Shown here piece by piece: positions 25,638-34,114 of a stretch of 64,000 nt of DNA (the stretch's first letter is position 1; each line of letters begins with the position of its first letter). The position numbers and the translations under genes were made by a program. A model generated the notes under the pieces. The model was not told the origin of the DNA, did no database searches, and worked only from the letters and a program-made list of their open reading frames with translations. Source of the stretch: Halobacillus litoralis (GTDB lineage Bacteria; Bacillota; Bacilli; Bacillales; Halobacillaceae); contig NZ_JAIVKN010000001.1 in the NCBI RefSeq assembly GCF_020524025.1, forward strand, positions 682,001 through 746,000, in the 5' to 3' direction.

Positions 25638-26849
25638 CTATACGATCAAGGGAGGGCCATACTCCCTTTTTAAGCTCTTCACACGGCGCTCAGGACTTAA
25701 TACACTGTAGTAGGCAGCGGAGGCACGGGCTTCAAGATCAAGCAGTGGATGCTTTAGCTGCTGGGGTTGAGTGATCAAAGGAATACCCACTTGTTTTTTG
25801 GCTGTTTTTAAGTATTTTTTTCCTATATCATTCATACCCAATACCCGGGCATAGGGCGGCGGGGACTCTCTTAACAAACCACCTGCCTGTTGTTTGTCTG
25901 TCCCAACCAGAATATGGGCAAGCGTTCGCTGCAGCCTTGTCCACGTGTATCGTTTCGTTTTAACAGCTGTAATAAATTCTTCGAAGGTCGCCGCCTCTTT
26001 TATGGCGCGTTTTAACCGGTACTCGAGGCCTTCATCGACACCGTGAAACCCTCTGAGCGTTTGTTCATCGGTTGTCAGCAGTTTATACTGCAGAAGATGG
26101 AAATACGCCTCCCAATTATGCCAGAGACCTTGAGTTTCCTTGTACTGATCCAGAAGTTCTTCGGTGGTTGATGGGATAGAGCTCGCAGCTTTATCCGTAA
26201 CTTCCTGTTTACCCAGCATTTCTTTACGAATGCTTGTCGCACTGGCAATCGTCCCTGTGATGGTTTCATCATGATAATGATTATCTTTTCTGGAAATAGT
26301 CAACGGTTTGACGCTGGGGGAGTATGTGAGCATCTGTTTGACATAACTGTAGCCTAAAATATTGTTAGGCTGTGAAAGGTCGATGGTGTCAGTCGGAAAC
26401 TCAATGGCTTCATATCCGAGCCGGGAAGCTTCAGGAAACGAATACCCTTCGTTTAAATACGTACGGACTGTCGCTTCATACGTGTCCTGATGTGCTTGTA
26501 AATGATCAAAGGCTTTGGTGAATGCGTGGATCCGGCCGTTTTCGCTGCCAAAGCAGATGGTATCCACTCCTAGTTCTGCCAGTGTCTGCACAGCCCCTTT
26601 GCTAAAGAAATCGCTGTGCTGAACAGCATAAAGAAAGGGGAGTTCAAGAACAAGATCCGCCCCCTGGCGGAGGGCAGCCTCTGCTCTGTGCCATTTGTCC
26701 ATAATGGCCGGTTCCCCTCTTTGAAGAAAATTCCCGCTCATAATGGCAATGATACAATCAGCGTCTGCATGTTTTTTGGATTCTTCCAAATGATAAAGAT
26801 GACCATTATGAAAAGGGTTGTACTCGACAATCAGACCACATGAATTCAT
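25638..26849 (-). CDS. tmcAL: tRNA(Met) cytidine acetate ligase TmcAL (YlbM)
   Basis: Forms N4-acetylcytidine at the wobble position of elongator tRNA-Met from acetate and ATP. 403 residues with a nucleotidyltransferase-like N-terminus: GLIVEYNPFHNGHLYHL (HxGH-type NGHLYH), MSGNFLQRGEPAI and DKWHRAEAALRQGADLVLELP, all hallmarks of YlbM. GGGAGG precedes the ATG at 26849. Transcribed opposite to its neighbours, as in B. subtilis, and divergent from ylbN-rpmF. Confidence 0.95.
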   Translation of the reverse strand: MNSCGLIVEYNPFHNGHLYHLEESKKHADADCIIAIMSGNFLQRGEPAIMDKWHRAEAALRQGADLVLELPFLYAVQHSDFFSKGAVQTLAELGVDTICFGSENGRIHAFTKAFDHLQAHQDTYEATVRTYLNEGYSFPEASRLGYEAIEFPTDTIDLSQPNNILGYSYVKQMLTYSPSVKPLTISRKDNHYHDETITGTIASATSIRKEMLGKQEVTDKAASSIPSTTEELLDQYKETQGLWHNWEAYFHLLQYKLLTTDEQTLRGFHGVDEGLEYRLKRAIKEAATFEEFITAVKTKRYTWTRLQRTLAHILVGTDKQQAGGLLRESPPPYARVLGMNDIGKKYLKTAKKQVGIPLITQPQQLKHPLLDLEARASAAYYSVLSPERRVKSLKREYGPPLIV

Positions 26850-26998
26850 AGAAAACCTCCCAGATTCCAGTCTTTATTGTTGAACATGTGTTTGGTTTAT
26901 TTTATCATGGAAGAAGGAAAATTTCGCTTCTTTCAAAATAAATATCGAATCTTTATGGAGTGGAACCAAAGATGAATACGTGCTGTAAAGAAAAAATA

Positions 26999-27027
26999 TT
27001 GACAAATCAGCGAAATCCTTTTACAAT
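26999..27027 (+). promoter_or_regulatory. Strong sigma-A promoter for ylbN-rpmF
   Basis: TTGACA (26999-27004), 17-bp spacer, TACAAT (27022-27027). Predicted start lies about 20 bp ahead of the ylbN ATG. Confidence 0.88.
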
Positions 27028-27054
27028 AACTCTTGTTGCCATGAGGTGATAACT

Positions 27055-27576
27055 ATGAAATTTCCTCTACAAAAACTCAAACAAACGGGTGATGAACCTT
27101 TTTATTTTGAGGATGACGTAGATATTCGCGAATTAGAACAAATGAACAATGACATTCGCAGGATTTCCCCTGTTCATGTCAAAGGTCAAGCAATGACTCG
27201 AGGAAATGATATAACGGTAACTTTTTCAATCGATGGAGAAATGGTGTTGCCTTGTGCCCGGACGTTAGTTGATGTGACTTATCCATTTCACATTGATGCT
27301 CTGGAGGCATTTAATCTGTCACCGTACCATACAGAAGAAGATGACTCTGAAGTTCATTCCGTGAATGGAGAAGTGCTTGACTTAACGCCTTATATCAAGG
27401 AAAATGTACAGTTGGAGATTCCGACTCGCGTTTTTTCCAATGATGATGAGGCTCATGAAGCAGCCCCCCAGGAAGGGAAAGGCTGGCAGGTGGTTACAGA
27501 GGAACCTGAGGAAAAGAAAGTGGATCCTCGAATGGCTAAACTGCAATCATTATTAAATGAAGAAGAGAACGACTAA
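27055..27576 (+). CDS. ylbN: YceD/YlbN family protein (DUF177)
   Basis: 173 residues, DUF177. The gene almost always precedes rpmF in bacteria and the plant homologue is involved in 23S rRNA accumulation, so a role in ribosome assembly is inferred. A cysteine in EMVLPCARTLVDV and an acidic tail are typical. ATG 27055 has GAGGTGAT immediately upstream; an in-frame GTG nine bases earlier is less likely. Driven by the promoter at 26999. Confidence 0.92.
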   Translation: MKFPLQKLKQTGDEPFYFEDDVDIRELEQMNNDIRRISPVHVKGQAMTRGNDITVTFSIDGEMVLPCARTLVDVTYPFHIDALEAFNLSPYHTEEDDSEVHSVNGEVLDLTPYIKENVQLEIPTRVFSNDDEAHEAAPQEGKGWQVVTEEPEEKKVDPRMAKLQSLLNEEEND

Positions 27577-27624
27577 GAATATCTTCATGGTTCTCAGAAT
27601 CAAAATTTAAAGGAGGTGTACAAC

Positions 27625-27798
27625 ATGGCAGTACCTAAGCGTAGAACGTCTAAAAAAGTTAAAAACCAACGTCGTACTCACAAGAAACTTCACGCACCAG
27701 GAATGGTGAAGTGCGATAACTGTGGTGAGTTCTCTAAACCACACCATGTTTGCAAATCTTGTGGACAATATAATGGAAAGCAAGTAGTGAACAACTAG
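27625..27798 (+). CDS. rpmF: 50S ribosomal protein L32
   Basis: 57 residues, [19 protein letters not shown] at the N-terminus is diagnostic. It is the zinc-containing (C+) form: CDNCG and CKSCG carry four cysteines. AAAGGAGGTG before the ATG is near-perfect. Cotranscribed with ylbN 48 bp upstream and followed by a strong terminator. Confidence 0.98.
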   Translation: MAVPKRRTSKKVKNQRRTHKKLHAPGMVKCDNCGEFSKPHHVCKSCGQYNGKQVVNN

Positions 27799-27805
27799 TT
27801 CATTT

Positions 27806-27838
27806 AAAAAAAGTCTGACTTCGGTCAGGCTTTTTTTA
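27806..27838 (+). terminator. Intrinsic terminator after rpmF
   Basis: AAAAAAAGTCTGAC / GTCAGGCTTTTTTT, tetraloop TTCG, long T-run. Confidence 0.9.
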
Positions 27839-28195
27839 TTTTCTCTTCCATCTCTCTCCGTGAAATAGGACTATAGTTACTAGAAATTATGTTACACGCG
27901 ATGTTGGATATTTTTATCCGGAAAAGGAATGACCAGCTTCAGCCCTCGATTTTATAGTTCTGCCCAGTCACCCCTCCGTTCAACAAACGTAACGGCGCCA
28001 TCCAAACAAACATGCCTAAGCTTCCGGTCTTCCGTATGATCAACAACAGATTTTACAGAGCTAATCATGAAAAATCTACGTCTGTATGAACAGCAGCGGA
28101 GCTCAGCCAACTATCATGTCTGCGCAGAGTGGTTCACTTTTTTAAGCATCTTCTATCTTTTTCTGATACATTAATACAAAGGGAAGGTGAAAGCG
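27839..28195. other. rpmF to enoyl-CoA hydratase gap
   Basis: About 355 bp. The only reading frame of note is on the minus strand, 28068 down to 27952 (38 codons, starting MISSVKSV, ending RRGDWAEL), without a good ribosome-binding site; see findings. The promoter of the downstream gene should lie near 28150-28180. Confidence 0.4.
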
Positions 28196-28954
28196 ATGTC
28201 AGAGATAGTGGTAGAAAAGAGAGAAGGGTACGCGGTTTTGACTTTAAACCGTCCTGATAAACGGAATGCGATTACCGGAAATATGGCGAAAGAACTCAAG
28301 CAGTCCCTCATAGATTTAAAGCAGGAAGTAGAAATTAAATTTTTAGTGGTCACAGGAGCAGGAGATCAAGCCTTTTGTGCAGGAGGAGACTTGAACGAGC
28401 TGCATGGGGATATGACAGCTGGACAAGCCTATCAACTCCTGGTTCCAATGAAAGAGGTGCTCCTTGAACTTTTAACTTTTCCCGTTCCGACGATTGCTGT
28501 TCTCAATGGACAGGCAAGAGGGGGCGGATGTGAGATTGCAACGGCCTGTGATTTTCGCTACGGCGTAAAGGCAGCATCCTATGGATTTGTACAGGGAAAC
28601 TTAGGGATTACACCGGGGTGGGGCGGCGGCACCTTGCTTTATCAAAAGGTAGAGCGTGCTTTTGCTGCTCATTGGTTAATGGATGCAGAGATGTATCCTT
28701 CCGCGGAAGCGTATCGAATCGGCTGGCTGCATAAAGTGATCAGCGGGGATGAAGACGAGGGCCGGTTGTTTTCTTCGTTCCTTAACAAGACTCAGCAGCA
28801 GCTGAAGATCTTCAAACGTCAGTATTTGGAGCATATCGATGTCCTCCATGTAAAAGAGCGGATGGATCGTGAAGTTAAACAGTGCGCCCAGCTTTGGGAG
28901 ACTGAAGAGCATAAATCAGCGGTAAGGAAGTTTGTTGAGAAAAGAAAAAGATAA
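28196..28954 (+). CDS. Enoyl-CoA hydratase/isomerase family protein
   Basis: 252-residue crotonase-fold protein. Oxyanion-hole segments are visible: FCAGGDLNELHGD (about 60-72) and ARGGGCEIATACDFRYG (about 105-121), and NRPDKRNAI at the start. The exact reaction (hydratase, isomerase or 3-hydroxyisobutyryl-CoA hydrolase) cannot be decided; a serine or threonine rather than a typical glutamate appears around GITPGWGGG. ATG 28196 has AAGGTG six bases upstream. Inserted here between rpmF and gerR compared with B. subtilis. Confidence 0.85.
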   Translation: MSEIVVEKREGYAVLTLNRPDKRNAITGNMAKELKQSLIDLKQEVEIKFLVVTGAGDQAFCAGGDLNELHGDMTAGQAYQLLVPMKEVLLELLTFPVPTIAVLNGQARGGGCEIATACDFRYGVKAASYGFVQGNLGITPGWGGGTLLYQKVERAFAAHWLMDAEMYPSAEAYRIGWLHKVISGDEDEGRLFSSFLNKTQQQLKIFKRQYLEHIDVLHVKERMDREVKQCAQLWETEEHKSAVRKFVEKRKR

Positions 28955-29018
28955 TGGTTACGATTCTATCAATCATTCCTCCTGCATAACTATAAGCAAA
29001 CGATAGAGGAGGGATGCT

Positions 29019-29501
29019 ATGGATGCCCCAAGACAAGATGCCTGGAAGGAAGAAGAGGATATTTTGCTGGCGACCACCGTGCTGAAGTATATCCGTGAAG
29101 GAAAAACGCAGCTGGAAGCCTTCCAGGAAGTCGCAGAGCAATTGCAACGCACTCCGGCTGCGTGCGGGTTCCGATGGAATGCCACCGTCAGGAAGCATTA
29201 TCAAAAAGAAATCCAGGACGCCAAAAATAGCAGAAAAGCGACTCGGACTTTTTACACTCCCCCGGCGAATGCAGATGAAACCCCTATGTCACTGGATGCG
29301 GCCATTTCATTCTTGAAGGAAATGAAGCATAAACAGTTTGAAGACGAAGGAAAAGCAAGTCTTGAAACGCAGCTTCAACAGCTGAATGAAGCGAATAAGA
29401 AGCTGAAAGAAGAATTGAAACAGTGGGAAGCGGCCTGGAATGAAATGGATAAACTCGTCCACTGGGTTAAGAAACAAAGGAAAAGTGAAAGTGGTGTGTA
29501 A
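29019..29501 (+). CDS. gerR: RsfA/GerR-type sporulation transcription regulator
   Basis: 160 residues. N-terminal Myb/SANT-like DNA-binding domain (about 5-65: [19 protein letters not shown] and [18 protein letters not shown]) and a C-terminal coiled coil (about 90-155, rich in leucine, glutamine and lysine). This is the YlbO/RsfA pattern. YlbO (GerR) is a mother-cell regulator of sigma-E genes in B. subtilis and occupies the same neighbourhood, so gerR is favoured over the forespore paralogue rsfA. GAGGAGGG precedes the ATG. Confidence 0.85.
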   Translation: MDAPRQDAWKEEEDILLATTVLKYIREGKTQLEAFQEVAEQLQRTPAACGFRWNATVRKHYQKEIQDAKNSRKATRTFYTPPANADETPMSLDAAISFLKEMKHKQFEDEGKASLETQLQQLNEANKKLKEELKQWEAAWNEMDKLVHWVKKQRKSESGV

Positions 29502-29563
29502 GCTTACGTGATTCGTAGAGTCAAACCTCGGTTTCATATGTGTATATTATTCATTGTCCTCAA

Positions 29564-29601
29564 TAAAAAGGCCCCTACGGTTACGAGTAGAGGCCTGTTT
29601 T
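29564..29601. terminator. Terminator between gerR and ylbP
   Basis: AGGCCCCTAC / GTAGAGGCCT with one mismatch; read leftward it is followed by TTTTTATT, so it mainly serves the minus-strand ylbP, and partly gerR. Confidence 0.7.
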
Positions 29602-29606
29602 CGTAT

Positions 29607-30089
29607 TTAGTTTACTTCTCTTTCTTCCACGCCGGAAGGCATCCAGATCAAAGGATTTTCCCCCAGGTCGCGTTCCATATCATATTGAGCTTTCTGAAAG
29701 CCCATCTTTTCCCAAAAACAATGCGAATTGATACGTGGGTTGGTTTTAATCGGCAGTTGAAAACTTTTTGCAAAGTCGACCAGTGTCCTGCCGTATCCGA
29801 ATCCACGATAATCGGGTAGAACCTCAAGCTTCCATAATTCCAGAAAGTCCTGGGGAGGATCGAAATAATTGTCGTATTTGGCTTTTACCCGGTAAAGGCT
29901 CATGCGGGCGACTAAAGCGCTTCCATAATAAATTCCGTAAAATGGAGACTCGCTGTCGTTTTCTACAATATTACTTTCCAGGTCCTCGAGCATAGCAAGC
30001 TCCTGATTGCCGTATTCTTTGAAACGTTTGAATTCCTCAAGAGTTTTATAGTTGACTAACAATGGCTGTACCTTTGTTTTGGTCATCAT
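29607..30089 (-). CDS. ylbP: GNAT acetyltransferase YlbP
   Basis: 160 residues, the B. subtilis YlbP length. GNAT motif A is LEVLPDYRGFGYGRTLVDFA (about 90-110) and motif B lies near SHCFWEKMGFQKA. FYGIYYGSALVARMSLYR is the preceding strand. Substrate unknown. Start placed at ATG 30089 with AAAGGGGA seven bases upstream. Converges with gerR. Confidence 0.9.
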   Translation of the reverse strand: MMTKTKVQPLLVNYKTLEEFKRFKEYGNQELAMLEDLESNIVENDSESPFYGIYYGSALVARMSLYRVKAKYDNYFDPPQDFLELWKLEVLPDYRGFGYGRTLVDFAKSFQLPIKTNPRINSHCFWEKMGFQKAQYDMERDLGENPLIWMPSGVEEREVN

Positions 30090-30248
30090 GTCAGAATCCC
30101 CTTTCAAATATCTGTATCTAACCCTATTATAATATAAAAATATTCAGAAAGAAATGAACAATTGCACAAGAACAAATATCGACTGCATTTGAGCGGAAGA
30201 ATCTGCTACAATAGGAAATTAGATGAGTGTCAAAAGGGGGAGGGGTAC

Positions 30249-31133
30249 ATGGAAATTGGGATTATAGGTGCTGGTGCAACAGGATTATTACTGGGTGCAT
30301 ACCTGGGTGTGGAGCACAATGTCCATATGGTAATAAGGGATGAGAAACAAAGGAAAATGATTAAGGATCACGGAATTGTGTGTGATGTGCTGGATACACC
30401 AACATTGGTACATGTCCATTCCGCTGAATCGCTTCCGGTAGAAGTGGATCTCTGGATGATTACAGTGAAACAATACCACCTTCCATCTGTTCTGGACATG
30501 AATATCATGAGCCATACGCCCTGCCTCTTTCTGCAAAATGGCATGGGACATTTGGACAAGCTTGCGGAATCCAACTTAAGAAGCTGGGTAGGGGTAATCG
30601 AACACGGAGCCTTAAAAAGGGATGCAAACAACGTTGCCCATACGGGTAAAGGGAATATTCAAATCGCTGCCTTCCAAAAAGAAGAAGAGGGCAGGATCCA
30701 GGAAATCATCCTTCAACTACATACACCTGCATTCCCTTTCTACTTTAAAGAGGACTACTATCAAATGCTGGCAGGCAAACTTGTTGTAAATACAGTCATC
30801 AATCCACTGACAGCTCTTTTTCAACAACGGAATGGCTGCATTACGAGCAATCCACATATACAAAAGCTTGCAGCGGAGCTGTGTAAGGAAGCATGTTTCG
30901 TTCTAGGGTTATCGTTTGAGGAAGAGTGGGAAAGAGTTCAAAGCATTGCAGACAAAACTGAACGGAACTATTCGTCTATGCTGAAGGATTTAATGGAAGA
31001 GCGTCGAACAGAAGTCGATGCAATCAGTGGCTACATCCTCCATCATAAACAGGACCATCTGCCGGCGCACGCATTTGTTGTCCGTGCCATTCATGCTTTG
31101 GAATATGAAAAGGGGGTGAGATGCAGTGAGTGA
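30249..31133 (+). CDS. panE: 2-dehydropantoate 2-reductase (ketopantoate reductase)
   Basis: Reduces ketopantoate to pantoate with NADPH in pantothenate synthesis. 294 residues; Rossmann motif IGIIGAGATGLLLGAYL at the N-terminus, the family lysine in VNTVINPLTAL-type region preceded by AGKLVVN, and C-terminal helical domain with EVDAISGYI. Equivalent to B. subtilis YlbQ. ATG 30249 follows GGGGGAGGGG. Eight-base overlap with the DUF3397 gene indicates coupling. Confidence 0.92.
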   Translation: MEIGIIGAGATGLLLGAYLGVEHNVHMVIRDEKQRKMIKDHGIVCDVLDTPTLVHVHSAESLPVEVDLWMITVKQYHLPSVLDMNIMSHTPCLFLQNGMGHLDKLAESNLRSWVGVIEHGALKRDANNVAHTGKGNIQIAAFQKEEEGRIQEIILQLHTPAFPFYFKEDYYQMLAGKLVVNTVINPLTALFQQRNGCITSNPHIQKLAAELCKEACFVLGLSFEEEWERVQSIADKTERNYSSMLKDLMEERRTEVDAISGYILHHKQDHLPAHAFVVRAIHALEYEKGVRCSE

Positions 31134-31509
31134 CTGGTTCGCCTATACAATTGCGTTCATTTTAACGCTTCCTCTTCCTTTTTTAGTCATCTTTTATTTC
31201 TGCGCTCGAAAATGGAGTAAACATAAATTAAAAGCCCTCCATCGAACAGCCAATTTTACAGCACCAGTTTTTATCATAGCTGTCCACTTATTGCTGGTTG
31301 TTTTATTTGAAAAGAATTTCTTTCCTCTTATCCTTATCTTTCTATTAATCCTTCTTGGGTTATCTTTAATTGCTCAATACAAGTTAAGTAAAGAAGTCCA
31401 TATATACCGGGTTTTTAAAGGTTTTTGGCGGGTGAGTTTTGTTCTTTTTACTTTTTTTTACATGGGATTAACGATGTATGGATTAATCATCCGGGTCGTT
31501 TTCATATGA
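31126..31509 (+). CDS. DUF3397 membrane protein
   Basis: 127 residues, four transmembrane segments (about 5-25, 40-60, 63-82, 97-122), DUF3397 family. It is regularly found between panE and bshC in Bacillaceae; function unknown. Start GTG at 31126 lies inside the panE reading frame. A strong terminator follows, separating it from bshC. Confidence 0.8.
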   Translation: MSDWFAYTIAFILTLPLPFLVIFYFCARKWSKHKLKALHRTANFTAPVFIIAVHLLLVVLFEKNFFPLILIFLLILLGLSLIAQYKLSKEVHIYRVFKGFWRVSFVLFTFFYMGLTMYGLIIRVVFI

Positions 31510-31564
31510 TTCGGTGCCCTTAAATCGTGTTCTACCCTGTTTCTCTTTGAATATATATACGAGG

Positions 31565-31614
31565 ACAAAGGAAAACTGCTCTATAGGTAAGGGAGCAGTT
31601 TTCCTTTGTTTTTA
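31565..31614 (+). terminator. Intrinsic terminator after the DUF3397 gene
   Basis: A 17-bp stem, ACAAAGGAAAACTGCTC / GAGCAGTTTTCCTTTGT, then TTTTTAT. Confidence 0.9.
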
Positions 31615-31873
31615 TCTCCTTTATCAGTATTTGTTTCTTCCTGGTTTTGATTGAATGGAGAATAGGAAGGAGTAGTGACTGCAGATCATTGGACACAGTC
31701 CGTCCTTCAGGGTAGTCTGTGTTGCAGACGGTAGCATGGATTCAGCCGGCTTTTAATAAACCGCTGTACCATCTCAAACAGATAAGATGAACTCTGTGTC
31801 TGTTTTTTGTACAATACAAATGGATACATAGTTAATGATGTCACTTTTTTTCAATAAAGGAGCCGTAATAGAT
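31615..31873. other. bshC upstream region with possible pseudoknot
   Basis: No gene. ACACAG (31693) pairs with CTGTGT (31717) and CCGTC (31700) with GACGG (31727), an H-type pseudoknot topology. Further on AAACAGA / TCTGTTT with a T-run (31777-31808) could act as a weak terminator. No clear promoter hexamers apart from TACAAT at 31810. Confidence 0.4.
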
Positions 31874-33499
31874 ATGCGTATCGATCCAATGAAATTACAA
31901 TCGAAACAGTCTTTGTTTCGTGATTATAAAAATAACTACCAGGCGATAGCTGATCGGTTCGCCTATAATCCTCAAGAGGAGAGCATTTGGAAGGACCGTT
32001 TATCCCACCTTGGTGCCCAGTCTTATCAAAGGTCTGAGCTCGCAGGGGTTCTTAAAAATATGAACACAAAATGGGATGCGCCTGAGTCAACATTTGGGAA
32101 TATTGACAAATTAAAAGATGAAGACAGTGTTGTAGTCATAGCCGGACAGCAGGCAGGTTTGCTTACAGGACCTCTTTATTCGGTTCACAAGATCATTTCA
32201 GTTCTTCAGCTTGCCCGCGAAAAGGAAAAAGAATTAGAAAAGCCTGTCCTTCCTGTATTTTGGATAGCTGGTGAGGACCATGACTTTGATGAGATTCACC
32301 ACGTTATGATGAGGAATGAAGGACAGATGGATAAGATGACCATTGGACATCAGCCTGAAGTGAAATCATCTGTTTCAGAGATCACCATTGATCAAGAGAA
32401 AGCCGCGGAATGGTTGAATGATGTTTTCCGCATGGTTAAGGAAACCGAGCACACCCATGACTTTTATCGTGAAGTAAAAAGACATTTAGAGCAGTCCGAA
32501 ACCTACACGGACTTTTTTGCACGGCTCGTGTATCACCTGTTTCCGGAAGAAGGCCTCGTGCTGGTAGACGCTCACGACCCTGAAGTGCGGCGCCTGGAGT
32601 CTTCCTACTTCACTAAAATGATTGAGCAGAATCAGCCGATCGCTGCAGGCGTTTATGGTATCCTCCAAAAAAATCGTCACGAAGGATATGAGACGCTTCT
32701 TGATAGTGAAGTTGACGATGCCCATCTTTTTTATCACAGGGATGGAGAGCGGATTCTCCTTATGAGGGATGAACATGGAGACTTCCGCGGAAAAAATAAC
32801 GAAGTTGTGTTATCTGAGGAAGAGCTGCTGCGCACAGCGGAAGAAACACCGGAGAAATTGAGCAATAATGTTGTGACACGTCCACTGATGCAGGAATCTT
32901 TATTCCCTGTTCTTGCCTTTATTGGCGGACCGGGGGAGATCAACTACTGGTCAGCGTTAAAACCTGCTTTTGAAGCGGTCGGACTCTGTATGCCGCCTGT
33001 TCTGCCGAGGATGTCGTTTACGTTGATGGATAGGAAAACAGCCAGAAATCTGGAACATTTCCAAATCCAGCCGGAAGATGCCATCCGTACAGGCGTAGGC
33101 GAACAGAAGATGAAATGGATCTCATCTATGAGTACACCTCCTATTCATCACCTCAGCGAACAGGTGAAAGTGGAAATCGAACGCATTCATGCGCCGATGA
33201 GGGAGAAAGCGGCTGATTTAGGAGCGGATCTTCAACAACTGGCGGATAAGAACCTGGAATATATTATGGAAAATATTGCTTTTCTCGAGAAGAAGATGAA
33301 TAGGTCGGTGGAAGATCGTTTTCAGTATGAAATGAGCCTTTTTGATGAAATGGAAACGATTCTTCATCCCGGCAATGGATTACAGGAAAGAATGTGGAAC
33401 ATTCTCCCATGGGTGAATGCGCAGGGAAAATCCTTATTTCAAGAGATGAATAGACACCATTTGAGCTTTGATCACGACCATTATGTCGTATATTTGTAG
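31874..33499 (+). CDS. bshC: Bacillithiol biosynthesis cysteine ligase BshC
   Basis: Last enzyme of bacillithiol synthesis, adding cysteine to glucosaminyl-malate. 541 residues (B. subtilis YllA 539). Diagnostic: VVIAGQQAGLLTGPLYSVHK (about 82-101), FWIAGEDHDFDEIHHV (about 125-140) and FIGGPGEINYWSALKPAF; a C-terminal coiled coil (about 430-480). I start at ATG 31874 (MRIDPMKLQ) with AAAGGAG 11 bases upstream; the frame to 31835 adds 13 unsupported residues. Located just before mraZ, as in B. subtilis. Confidence 0.96.
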   Translation: MRIDPMKLQSKQSLFRDYKNNYQAIADRFAYNPQEESIWKDRLSHLGAQSYQRSELAGVLKNMNTKWDAPESTFGNIDKLKDEDSVVVIAGQQAGLLTGPLYSVHKIISVLQLAREKEKELEKPVLPVFWIAGEDHDFDEIHHVMMRNEGQMDKMTIGHQPEVKSSVSEITIDQEKAAEWLNDVFRMVKETEHTHDFYREVKRHLEQSETYTDFFARLVYHLFPEEGLVLVDAHDPEVRRLESSYFTKMIEQNQPIAAGVYGILQKNRHEGYETLLDSEVDDAHLFYHRDGERILLMRDEHGDFRGKNNEVVLSEEELLRTAEETPEKLSNNVVTRPLMQESLFPVLAFIGGPGEINYWSALKPAFEAVGLCMPPVLPRMSFTLMDRKTARNLEHFQIQPEDAIRTGVGEQKMKWISSMSTPPIHHLSEQVKVEIERIHAPMREKAADLGADLQQLADKNLEYIMENIAFLEKKMNRSVEDRFQYEMSLFDEMETILHPGNGLQERMWNILPWVNAQGKSLFQEMNRHHLSFDHDHYVVYL

Positions 33500-33548
33500 A
33501 GAAGGGCCCCCACCTTTCCCCACCATTAAAATAATAGAAAAAACCCTA

Positions 33549-33581
33549 TAAAATCTTGCCTTTACGGGCAGGATTTTTTTT
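33549..33581 (+). terminator. Intrinsic terminator after bshC
   Basis: AAATCTTGCC / GGCAGGATTT region, short loop, followed by a run of eight T. Confidence 0.82.
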
Positions 33582-33605
33582 GTGGAGAGAGAATGATAAA
33601 AAAGG

Positions 33606-33635
33606 AAGTGGAGAAAAGTGGGGCGATGTGGTAAG
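33606..33635 (+). promoter_or_regulatory. Putative MraZ operator (three 10-bp direct repeats)
   Basis: GTGG occurs at 33608, 33618 and 33628, exactly 10 bp apart, each followed by purine-rich DNA; a further GTGGGGG lies at 33649. MraZ proteins bind arrays of GTGG-type direct repeats with 10-bp period upstream of their own gene in E. coli and mycoplasmas. Placement 25-55 bp before mraZ fits autoregulation. Confidence 0.6.
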
Positions 33636-33661
33636 GTGAATTTAGAAGGTGGGGGAACTCT

Positions 33662-34093
33662 ATGTTCATGGGTGAATTTCAGCACAACATTGATACAAAA
33701 GGAAGGATTATTGTTCCTTCTAAATTCCGCCCCGATCTTGGTGACAGCTTTGTACTGACAAGGGGTTTAGATCAATGTCTGTTTGCTTATCCTATGAATG
33801 AGTGGAAATTGCTTGAAGAGAAACTGAAAAAACTCCCCCTCACTAAAAAAGATGCCCGTGCTTTTACTCGATTTTTCTTTTCAGGCGCTGTTGAATGTGA
33901 AGTGGACAAGCAGGGGAGGATTAATATCCCTGTTCCGCTCAGGAAATATGCATCGCTTGAAAAAGAATGTGTGGTCATTGGTGTGTCCAACCGTATAGAG
34001 TTTTGGAGTCAGGAAGAATGGGAAGGTTATTTTGAGGCATCCGAAGAGTCCTTCTCGGAAATCGCAGAGAATATGTTGGATTTTGATATCTGA
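33662..34093 (+). CDS. mraZ: Transcriptional regulator MraZ
   Basis: 143 residues, same length and near-identical start as B. subtilis MraZ. Two AbrB-like swapped-hairpin domains, each with the DxxxR motif: [13 protein letters not shown] (about 10-22) and [13 protein letters not shown] (about 80-92). Ring-forming DNA-binding protein that controls the dcw cluster. First gene of the division and cell-wall operon, with its likely operator directly upstream. Confidence 0.97.
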   Translation: MFMGEFQHNIDTKGRIIVPSKFRPDLGDSFVLTRGLDQCLFAYPMNEWKLLEEKLKKLPLTKKDARAFTRFFFSGAVECEVDKQGRINIPVPLRKYASLEKECVVIGVSNRIEFWSQEEWEGYFEASEESFSEIAENMLDFDI

Positions 34094-34114
34094 TAGGTAG
34101 AAACGAGTGAAAAT

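Noticed and set aside
29508-29819. 103-codon plus-strand frame after gerR
   Set aside because: Runs through the terminator and is antisense to ylbP.
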